This document shows, piece after piece, positions 26,993 to 34,164 of a stretch of 64,000 bases of DNA (position 1 is the stretch's first letter; the number at the start of each line of letters is the position of its first letter). A program made the translations under genes and the position numbers. The DNA is from a virus. Location of the stretch: positions 1-64,000 of the IMG/VR virus record IMGVR_UViG_3300024346_000044. One strand, 5' to 3'. Under the pieces are notes generated by a model. The model was not told the DNA's origin. It did no database searches and worked only from the letters and a program-made list of their open reading frames with translations.

Positions 26993-27624
26993 TGAATAAC
27001 TTAAATAAACATACAGAATATTTAAATAGTAAAGATAAACATATAGAGTACTTAAATAACAAAGTTTATTTTACAAAAGATAACAGACTATTAACTCCTA
27101 ATGCTCAACCAGTTATGATGGGATGGGAAGATCCCATAATGAAAGATGCAGCATCCTTAATATGTCATAACAAAGGAAAAATACTTAATGTAGGATTTGG
27201 ATTAGGGCTTATAGACACTTACATTCAATCTCATCAAGTACAAGAACATTGGATTATAGAAGCACATCCAGATGTACAAAATAAAATGAAAAATGATGGA
27301 TGGGGTAAAAAATCTAATGTTACCTGTTTGTTTGATAAATGGCAAAATGTTTATGATGAATTGCCTAAATTTGATGGTATTTATTTTGATACTTGGAAAG
27401 AGTCGTTAGATCTATTTCATAAAATAGTACCTAATTTATTAAAACCTGGAGGCAAATACACGTATTGGTCACCTAATGATTTGGAAGTCCATTCTGTATT
27501 TAAAACAAATGAATATAAAGTAGAAAATGGTATTACAAAATTAGATCATATATCATCAAACCAAAAATATTACAATACTTCAAAAGATTTATTTAATTAT
27601 AAACTAATAACTAAAAAATTATAA
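26992..27624 (+). CDS. SAM-dependent methyltransferase, guanidinoacetate/arginine N-methyltransferase-like (GAMT/RMT2 type)
   Basis: 210 residues. Sequence elements in the order of GAMT: VMMGWEDPIMKDAA (41-54), glycine loop ILNVGFGLGLID (64-75), HWIIEAHP (86-93) with the ribose-binding Glu90, FDGIYFDTW (127-135) with Asp133 at the place of the guanidino-binding Asp of GAMT, then LLKPGGKYTYW. This suggests methylation of an arginine or another guanidino group. The start is the ATG at 26992 (TAATG junction); the ATG at 26986 would add two residues. Lying among fibre genes, it might modify a fibre protein, but a small-molecule substrate is equally possible. Confidence 0.75.
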   Translation: MNNLNKHTEYLNSKDKHIEYLNNKVYFTKDNRLLTPNAQPVMMGWEDPIMKDAASLICHNKGKILNVGFGLGLIDTYIQSHQVQEHWIIEAHPDVQNKMKNDGWGKKSNVTCLFDKWQNVYDELPKFDGIYFDTWKESLDLFHKIVPNLLKPGGKYTYWSPNDLEVHSVFKTNEYKVENGITKLDHISSNQKYYNTSKDLFNYKLITKKL

Positions 27625-27652
27625 AACTTTTATTCTTTATCTATAATTTACA

Positions 27653-27662
27653 TATTTATAAC
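27653..27662 (+). promoter_or_regulatory. late-type promoter box TATTTATAAC
   Basis: TATTTATAAC 9 bases before the ATG at 27672, in the short gap after the methyltransferase gene. Confidence 0.6.
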
Positions 27663-27671
27663 AAAATTTAA

Positions 27672-30356
27672 ATGGCTAAAAAACTCTCAAAAGTAGGAAT
27701 AGTAACTAATCAATTAGTTCTTCCACATCAAGTCACCCAGTCAATAGATGCATTTACTGGAGAAGAAGATTATGATATTAACTTATCTGGATCTTTAGCA
27801 ATTACTGGTTCTACTACAATTAAATTAGGAGGATTAACAATTTCAGATTCTGTCCTAGGTCCTGGTAGCTTAAATGTAACTAATATTACAGCAAGTAATT
27901 TACAAGTTGTTAATATATCTTCATCATTTGTTACTTCATCAACAATCTATACTTCAGGATCAAATATATTTGGAGATGAACCTTCTGATACACATACTTT
28001 TATAGGAGGTATTACAGCATCAGGTGTTATGAGTGCAAGTGGAGTTGTATTTGGAAGTCAAGTTCGAACCCCTGCAGTTTTTACAAATACAATAACTGAA
28101 AAAACATCTACCTCTGGTGTAACCATAGAGGGTACATTACTTAAAGATAATAATATAAGTACAGCAGGTACTATTACAGCTGGTGGGAATACATCAATAC
28201 CTAGAAACTCTAAATTTATTTTAGATGGAGATGATGGTAGTAATAGTTATATAACTCAAACCACCTCAAACATTTTACAAATAGTAAATCAGGGTAATAC
28301 CTTAATATCAGCAGGATCTGCTAATTTAACATTTACATCTATTCCAGTTATAATTTCTAATCAAAATTTCACAGTAACTGGAGGTGTAATTACAGGTGAT
28401 GGGGCAGGATTAACTAATATACCCGCAGCAGGAATAACTGGATTAAATCTATCTAGGATTGAAAGTGGTAGTGTTACGGCATCTATTTCACCTGATAAAG
28501 GCTTTGAGGTAAATACAAACATAACCTCTTCAGGAAATATAAGTGCTAATGGAAATATACAAAACTTAGATGGTTATGCATTATTCCAAAGAACATCAAC
28601 AGGTGTTGATTCTGTATTAAATGTAAGACAATTATCAACAGGAAATATTGCAGAATTTGGAACTAATACTAACAATGAATTAGTAATAATTAAATCGGAT
28701 GGAAAAGTTGGAATTGGGACTAATTCACCAACTGAAGCACTACATACTAAGACCACAGGCAATACAGTTGCAAAATTTGAAACTTCACTATCTTCAGATT
28801 TAGCAATACAACTAACTAATTCTCAAGGTAGTATGTTCTTTGGACTTGGGGGTGGAGAGGAATTTGCAGTAGGAACAACTTCTGATTTAAATGGAACTGA
28901 TAACTTATTTATAATAGAACAAAATGGCAACGTTGGTATAGGGAATACTAGTCCATCTCAAAAACTTGACGTAACTGGAAATATTAAAGTAAGTGGAGAC
29001 ATAGAGACTGCAACATTTACAAACCCTACACTAGATATAGCAGCTGGATCAGCTAACATGACAGCAAATATACCTTTAACTTTTGGTGCTTTACTAGCAG
29101 CGAATTTAGGTAGATTAGATATAAAACATGATAATTCCAACGGTAGTATTACTAATCGTTCAGGAGATTTAACAATTGGAAACACAGCAGCAAATAGTGA
29201 GATAATATTAGATAGTACAAATGGTGTAAAAATATCTAATATTGCGGATAATAGCAACACTGGATACAAAACAGTAGTAGTTGACACCTCTACTGGACAG
29301 TTATATAGAACTGGATCCTATGGTGGTGGAGGTGGTGGCGGCGGTGCTGGAATATTTATTCAAACAGGTTCATATTATGCTACAACAAATGATTTACAAG
29401 TAACAGGCTCATTAACTGCAGAAGGATTAAATGTAACCAGCGCAATATCAGCATCCATGGGAGCTGCTCCTTACATGAAATTAAATCTAGAAAGACAACT
29501 TTTTGGTGACACTGACGGAAATTCTAATGGTGCAACATTTGTGTTAGATCAGAACTCAGGTTTTGCTGTAGGATCGCCGATTATATCTTTAGATGGTGCA
29601 GTGACAATTAATGACTCAAGCAACAACTACGACTTTAGAGTTGAATCTAACGGCAACGCTAATATGTTGTTTGTAGATGCCGGAACTAATAGAGTTGGTA
29701 TAGGAACTAATAGTCCAACTGAAGCACTTGACGTAACTGGAAATATTGTTGCAAGTGGTGAAATGGAATGTACTAAGTTTGTAGCTAATGCAGCAGGAGG
29801 TTTTGAGTTTGAAATAGACGGAGACAATCAATTCAACATGATACACAATTTTGCTAACAGGTCAATGTTTTTTACAACTGCAGCTGGTACTGGTACTATA
29901 AATTTTGGAACTAATGCTCAAAACTCACAGGTTAGTATAACATCTGCTGGAAATTTAAATGTTGTTAATGATCTAACTGTTGGTGGAAGCGTAACTACAG
30001 GTGCTATAACAGCATCAGGCGATATAAGTTGTAGTTTCCAAGAATCAACAATAACTGCAACAACAGGATCATTTAATCACATTATTACAGATGGTGAAAC
30101 ATTAGAATTTAGAGATGCCACTACAAGAGCAAAAGTAGGAGCTTTAAAATTTGATGCAACTAATGGATTAGAAGTAAAAGATAGTGCGGGTAATGAAGGA
30201 AAATTAAAAACCAAAGAATTAAACATTCCATCTGGAGGTAGTATGATAATAGATGCAAGTCAAATTAATTTTAATAGTTTACCAACTTCAGACCCAGGAG
30301 TAGCAGGACGATTATGGAGAGATTCAAGAGATGGTAAAATCGTTGTATCTGGTTAA
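27672..30356 (+). CDS. tail fibre-type structural protein
   Basis: 894 residues with repeated beta-strand motifs (ITASGVMSASG, NITSSGNISANGN, SGSLTAEGLN), two GIGTNSPTEAL segments, and a Gly-only linker near 550. Residues about 580-685 are nearly identical to a segment of the giant fibre. The C-terminal end (SDPGVAGRLWRDSRDGKIVVSG) is a typical fibre terminus without S74 chaperone. It has its own late-type box. Probably a second adhesive or structural fibre; which tail position it takes cannot be told. Confidence 0.78.
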   Translation: MAKKLSKVGIVTNQLVLPHQVTQSIDAFTGEEDYDINLSGSLAITGSTTIKLGGLTISDSVLGPGSLNVTNITASNLQVVNISSSFVTSSTIYTSGSNIFGDEPSDTHTFIGGITASGVMSASGVVFGSQVRTPAVFTNTITEKTSTSGVTIEGTLLKDNNISTAGTITAGGNTSIPRNSKFILDGDDGSNSYITQTTSNILQIVNQGNTLISAGSANLTFTSIPVIISNQNFTVTGGVITGDGAGLTNIPAAGITGLNLSRIESGSVTASISPDKGFEVNTNITSSGNISANGNIQNLDGYALFQRTSTGVDSVLNVRQLSTGNIAEFGTNTNNELVIIKSDGKVGIGTNSPTEALHTKTTGNTVAKFETSLSSDLAIQLTNSQGSMFFGLGGGEEFAVGTTSDLNGTDNLFIIEQNGNVGIGNTSPSQKLDVTGNIKVSGDIETATFTNPTLDIAAGSANMTANIPLTFGALLAANLGRLDIKHDNSNGSITNRSGDLTIGNTAANSEIILDSTNGVKISNIADNSNTGYKTVVVDTSTGQLYRTGSYGGGGGGGGAGIFIQTGSYYATTNDLQVTGSLTAEGLNVTSAISASMGAAPYMKLNLERQLFGDTDGNSNGATFVLDQNSGFAVGSPIISLDGAVTINDSSNNYDFRVESNGNANMLFVDAGTNRVGIGTNSPTEALDVTGNIVASGEMECTKFVANAAGGFEFEIDGDNQFNMIHNFANRSMFFTTAAGTGTINFGTNAQNSQVSITSAGNLNVVNDLTVGGSVTTGAITASGDISCSFQESTITATTGSFNHIITDGETLEFRDATTRAKVGALKFDATNGLEVKDSAGNEGKLKTKELNIPSGGSMIIDASQINFNSLPTSDPGVAGRLWRDSRDGKIVVSG

Positions 30357-30434
30357 TAATATTATAATTTGGATACCTAAAAAAAACATTTTACATTTAT
30401 CAACAATAAATTACATTTTTAACAAATTAACCGA

Positions 30435-30444
30435 TATTTATAAC
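30435..30444 (+). promoter_or_regulatory. late-type box TATTTATAAC abutting a start codon
   Basis: TATTTATAAC ends one base before the ATG at 30446. If it is a promoter, transcription would be expected to start at or after that ATG, so either the transcript is leaderless or the box serves the next gene. Confidence 0.45.
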
Positions 30445-30445
30445 C

Positions 30446-30700
30446 ATGGAAAAAAAAATAGTTTTAGACAAAAAAGAAATTAGTAAATTAAAAGAATTAA
30501 GACAAAATTTCACCAATTTAACAAATACTTTAGGAAATTTAGAAATTCAAATAATGAATTTAAACATACAAAAAGAATCTCTAAAAGAAACACTTTTAAA
30601 TTTACAAAAAGAAGAAATAGTTTTAGCAAAAGAATTAGAAACTAAGTATGGAGAAGGATCCATTTCTTTAGATTCTGGTGAATTTTTACCCATAAAATAG
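30446..30700 (+). CDS. small coiled-coil protein before the sheath gene
   Basis: 84 residues, Leu/Lys/Glu-rich with continuous heptads from about 8 to 70 (ISKLKELRQNFTNLTNTLGN), ending in a short acidic, Gly-rich tail. No catalytic motif. The start lies one base after a late-type promoter box, which makes initiation unusual; the next in-frame ATG (30554) would remove the first half of the coiled coil. It could be a chaperone or adaptor for tail assembly, judged only by position. Confidence 0.55.
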   Translation: MEKKIVLDKKEISKLKELRQNFTNLTNTLGNLEIQIMNLNIQKESLKETLLNLQKEEIVLAKELETKYGEGSISLDSGEFLPIK

Positions 30701-30720
30701 ATTTTTAAAAAATTTTGACA

Positions 30721-30730
30721 TATTTATCAT
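30721..30730 (+). promoter_or_regulatory. late-type promoter box TATTTATCAT
   Basis: TATTTATCAT 14 bases before the tail sheath ATG. Confidence 0.6.
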
Positions 30731-30744
30731 AAAAATAACACACA

Positions 30745-32466
30745 ATGGCAGAAACATTAATTTCCCCTGGGGTATTAGCAAGAGAGCAAGATCAATCCCA
30801 AATCACCTCACAACCTGTACAAGCGGGAGCAGCAATTATAGGTCCAACAGTATTAGGCCCAGTAGAAAGACCAACTTTGGTTACTACTTTTTCCGAATAT
30901 TTAGCTACTTTTGGTGGTGCTTTGCAGAGTGGTTCAGATGAATACTCATACTTTACAAGTATTTCAGCATTTAATTATTTCCAAGGTGGAGGTACTTCAT
31001 TAATAGTAACTAGAGTAGTATCAGGTTCATATTCTGCTGCTACATCATCATTTATTTCAGGTTCAAATGCACCAGCACTTGCTGCGGGTACTGCTTTTAC
31101 ATTAGAAACAATTGGTTCTGGAACTATAATGAATAGTACTAGTACATTAACTTCAAAAGGAGCTTTACCAAGTGGTAGTTCTAATAATGTTAGATGGGAA
31201 ATAACAACACCAGATACATCATCAGGAACATTTACACTTTTAGTTAGAAGAGGAGATGATAATACAAAATCAAAAAGAGTATTAGAATCTTACACAAACT
31301 TATCATTGGATCCAAAATCTTCAGGATACATAGCTAGAGTAATTGGCGATCAAACGACTACATTACTAGGTAGTGGAACAGCAGAACCTTACTTACAACA
31401 ATCAGGTAATTTTCCTAACGCTTCAAGGTATATAAGAGTAAAATCAGTAGATAAAAAAACACCAGATTATTTAGATAATGATGGAAATGCAAAATCTCAA
31501 TATACAGCTTCAATTCCAATCGCTTCTGCAGGTACATTTGGAGATGCTGAAGGTGGTATTAAAGCCGGAGCTAATTTTTATGATACTATAAACTCTACAA
31601 ACACACAAGGATTAGTAGAAGCAAATTATACAGATGCAATTAATTTATTAGCAAATAAAGATGAATTTAAATACAATATTATCACAGTACCAGGTTTAGT
31701 TTATGTTGATTATCCAACACCTTTAAACTCATTAATTGATAATACAGCAACTAGAGGAGATGCTATAGTAATAGCAGATACTGTAAATTATGGAGCTTCA
31801 ATTACAAATGTAATTTCAACAGCAGCAAGTATAGATTCATCATATACAGCAACATATTGGCCATGGTGTCAAATTACTGACCCAAGCACAGGACAATTAG
31901 CATGGGTTCCAGCTTCAACATTAATACCAGGAGTATATGCAGCTAATGATGCTTCAGCAGAAACTTGGTTTGCACCCGCAGGTATTAATAGAGGTGGATT
32001 AGGAGTAGTAAGACAAGCAGAAAGAAAATTAACACAAACAAATAGAGATAGTCTATATGTAGGAAAAGTTAATCCAATAGCTACATTCCCTGGAAGAGGA
32101 GTAGTAGTATTTGGCCAAAAAACACTACAAACAAGAGCAAGTGCTTTAGATAGAGTAAATGTTAGAAGATTATTAATTAGTCTAAAATCATTTATTTCAC
32201 AAGTAGCAGATAATTTAGTATTTGAACAAAATACAGCAGCTACTAGAAATAATTTCTTAGGACAAGTAAATCCATTTTTAGAAAGTGTACAACAAAGACA
32301 AGGATTATTTGCTTTTAAAGTAGTAATGGATGATAGTAACAACACACCAGATGTTATTGATAGGAATCAATTAGTGGGTCAAATATTTGTTCAACCTACA
32401 AAAACAGCAGAATTTATATACCTAGATTTCAACATTTTACCAACAGGAGCTACTTTCCCGGCATAA
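30745..32466 (+). CDS. 18: contractile tail sheath protein (gp18-like)
   Basis: 573 residues. Typical T4-type sheath elements: N terminus LISPGVLAREQDQSQI, then AAIIGPTVLGPVERPT near 29-44, VPASTLIPGVYAANDA-like region near 385-400, WFAPAGINRGGL near 408-419, and the C-terminal FEQNTAATRNNFLGQVNPFL near 494-513. The sheath contracts and drives the tube through the envelope. The gene has its own late-type box and is followed by the tube gene, the universal order of contractile tails. Confidence 0.95.
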   Translation: MAETLISPGVLAREQDQSQITSQPVQAGAAIIGPTVLGPVERPTLVTTFSEYLATFGGALQSGSDEYSYFTSISAFNYFQGGGTSLIVTRVVSGSYSAATSSFISGSNAPALAAGTAFTLETIGSGTIMNSTSTLTSKGALPSGSSNNVRWEITTPDTSSGTFTLLVRRGDDNTKSKRVLESYTNLSLDPKSSGYIARVIGDQTTTLLGSGTAEPYLQQSGNFPNASRYIRVKSVDKKTPDYLDNDGNAKSQYTASIPIASAGTFGDAEGGIKAGANFYDTINSTNTQGLVEANYTDAINLLANKDEFKYNIITVPGLVYVDYPTPLNSLIDNTATRGDAIVIADTVNYGASITNVISTAASIDSSYTATYWPWCQITDPSTGQLAWVPASTLIPGVYAANDASAETWFAPAGINRGGLGVVRQAERKLTQTNRDSLYVGKVNPIATFPGRGVVVFGQKTLQTRASALDRVNVRRLLISLKSFISQVADNLVFEQNTAATRNNFLGQVNPFLESVQQRQGLFAFKVVMDDSNNTPDVIDRNQLVGQIFVQPTKTAEFIYLDFNILPTGATFPA

Positions 32467-32482
32467 AAACATAGAAATTAGA

Positions 32483-32492
32483 TATTTATAAT
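32483..32492 (+). promoter_or_regulatory. late-type promoter box TATTTATAAT
   Basis: TATTTATAAT 21 bases before the tail tube ATG. Confidence 0.6.
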
Positions 32493-32513
32493 AGAATTAA
32501 AAGATAAAACAAA

Positions 32514-33002
32514 ATGGCAGTATTAAATCCCAACGAAATATTTTTCACAGCATTTGAACCAAAACAAGCTAATAGGTTTATTATGTATGTAGATGGAATT
32601 CCATCATATATGATAAAAGAAGTAGGTGAAGTGAAAATATCACAAGAAATAGTAACTTTAAATCACATCAATGTTGAGAGAAAAGTTAAAGGTAAATCAA
32701 AATGGGAAAATTTAAGTATGACTCTTTATGATCCAATCACACCATCAGGTGCTCAAGCGGTAATGGAGTGGGTAAGACTACATCATGAATCTGTAACAGG
32801 TAGAGATGGTTATTCTGATTTTTATAAGAAAGATTTAACAATCAACGTTCTAGGTCCAGTAGGTGACGTAGTATCAGAATGGGTAATTAAAGGCGCATTT
32901 ATAGTAGATGCAGGATTTAAAGGATTTAACTGGGATACAGGTGCTGAAGCTCAAACTATTGCTTTAACAATATCAATGGATTATGCAGTACTAAACTTTT
33001 AA
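32514..33002 (+). CDS. 19: tail tube protein (gp19-like)
   Basis: 162 residues, the length of T4 gp19 (163). Characteristic segments: ANRFIMYVDGIPSYMIKEV near 20-38, then the loop VERKVKGKSKWENLSMTLYDP near 56-76, and a beta-rich C terminus. It forms the inner tube of stacked hexameric rings. The gene follows the sheath, has a late-type box of its own and ends at a terminator, which permits separate high expression. Confidence 0.95.
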   Translation: MAVLNPNEIFFTAFEPKQANRFIMYVDGIPSYMIKEVGEVKISQEIVTLNHINVERKVKGKSKWENLSMTLYDPITPSGAQAVMEWVRLHHESVTGRDGYSDFYKKDLTINVLGPVGDVVSEWVIKGAFIVDAGFKGFNWDTGAEAQTIALTISMDYAVLNF

Positions 33003-33029
33003 AAAAAAATATCAAATATTACAAAAAAT

Positions 33030-33060
33030 AGCTTGGCTCATGTCAAGCTTTTTTGTATTT
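33030..33060 (+). terminator. rho-independent terminator after tail tube gene
   Basis: AGCTTG (33030-33035) pairs with CAAGCT (33044-33049) around an eight-base loop, followed by TTTTTGTATTTTT. Placed 28 bases after the tube gene stop. Confidence 0.85.
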
Positions 33061-33104
33061 TTAATATGTATTACTAGAATTAAAGTTATTAATAAATAAA
33101 AGAT

Positions 33105-33851
33105 ATGGAAGAAAAAAAACTGAAGTTTCCTACCGAAACGATAGACCTACCTTCAAAGGGTCTAATTTACCCTAAAGATAACAATTTATCAAGTGGAAAA
33201 GTAGAAATGAAATACATGACTGCTAAGGAAGAAGATATACTAACTAATCAATCATACATCGAAGCTGGCACGGTATTAGACAAGTTACTGCAATCACTCA
33301 TAGTCTCCGACATAGTGTATAATGATTTAATTACTGGCGATAAAAACGCATTGCTTATAGCTGCTAGAGTTTTAGGATATGGTAAAGATTACAAATTTGA
33401 ATATAAAGGAGAAGAAGTAGAAGTTGACTTAAGTGAAATTGATAATAAAGAATTTGATGAAGATTCAATTAAAAAAGGTGAAAATAGATTTCCATTTACT
33501 TTACCAAATTCCAAAACTGAAATTGAATATAAAATTCTAACAGCAAATGATGAGAAAAAAATTGCTGCCGAAATTAAAGGTTTAAAGAAAATTAACAAAA
33601 ACGCAAACCCAGAACTATCTACAAGATTAAAATACATGATTGTATCTGTAGATAAAGATGAAGAAAAAAAATCAATAAGAGAGTTTGTTGATAATTATTT
33701 TCTAGCTATGGATTCAAGAGCGCTTAGAAAACATATAGCAAATACACAACCAGATGTTGAATTAACAATACCAGTAGAGACTAGTGGTGGCACGGAGGAC
33801 ATCACTATTCCTATTAATCTTAACTTTTTTTGGCCTGACGCAGAGGTATAG
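33105..33851 (+). CDS. baseplate hub / tail assembly protein (gp26-like), possible frameshift donor
   Basis: 248 residues. IDLPSKGLIYP near 13-23, VEMKYMTAKEEDILTNQSYI near 32-51 and LLIAARVLGYGKDY near 87-100 are the signature of a baseplate-hub/chaperone family (gp26-like) of marine T4-type phages. It ends NLNFFWPDAEV. It lies between the tail tube and tape measure genes, the position where many tailed phages encode G and GT assembly chaperones joined by frameshifting. The next frame overlaps its last 74 bases and contains strongly patterned protein without a good start. No late-type box lies directly upstream. Confidence 0.75.
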   Translation: MEEKKLKFPTETIDLPSKGLIYPKDNNLSSGKVEMKYMTAKEEDILTNQSYIEAGTVLDKLLQSLIVSDIVYNDLITGDKNALLIAARVLGYGKDYKFEYKGEEVEVDLSEIDNKEFDEDSIKKGENRFPFTLPNSKTEIEYKILTANDEKKIAAEIKGLKKINKNANPELSTRLKYMIVSVDKDEEKKSIREFVDNYFLAMDSRALRKHIANTQPDVELTIPVETSGGTEDITIPINLNFFWPDAEV

Positions 33852-34131
33852 ATTCGAATTATTTAATCAAATCCATGAGATAGTATTCCATGGAAAAGGA
33901 GGTTATGACTTCCACACTATATACACTATGCCTATATGGTTGCGCAACTTTACATTTTCTAAAATGAAAGAATTTTTTGAAAAAGAAGCAGCTGATTATA
34001 AAAAGGCACAATCTAATGGTAAAGGTACATCTACTGTTATTGACACAGATGGTATGGTTCAAACCCCATCTTTTATGGAAAAAGGTAATGCTTCTAAACC
34101 GGCCTATTCAACAAAACGGGCTAAAAACTAG
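33778..34131 (+). CDS. second-frame extension, likely expressed by +1 (or -2) frameshift
   Basis: The frame is open from 33778, just after a TAG at 33775-33777. Residues encoded from about 33845 (YRFELFNQIHEIVFHGKGGYD..., then MPIWLRNFTFSKMKEFFEKE) look well conserved, yet the only upstream starts are GTG codons at 33784 and 33787 inside the preceding gene. It is therefore probably made as a C-terminal extension of the previous protein; shifting +1 would give about 341 residues. Candidate slip sites in the overlap are seven T at 33825-33831 and GAG-GTA-TAG at 33843-33851. An indel in the sequence or independent GTG initiation remain alternatives. Confidence 0.6.
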   Translation, partial: RLVVARRTSLFLLILTFFGLTQRYRFELFNQIHEIVFHGKGGYDFHTIYTMPIWLRNFTFSKMKEFFEKEAADYKKAQSNGKGTSTVIDTDGMVQTPSFMEKGNASKPAYSTKRAKN

Positions 34132-34140
34132 ATTTTTTAA

Positions 34141-34150
34141 TATTTATAAT
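34141..34150 (+). promoter_or_regulatory. late-type promoter box TATTTATAAT
   Basis: TATTTATAAT 14 bases before the tape measure ATG. Confidence 0.6.
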
Positions 34151-34164
34151 CAAATATTCCAAAA

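Noticed and set aside
26560-27624. Mobile element or homing endonuclease among fibre genes
   Set aside because: No transposase, integrase or HNH/GIY motif was seen; the methyltransferase gene is tightly coupled to its neighbour and shows no flanking repeats.
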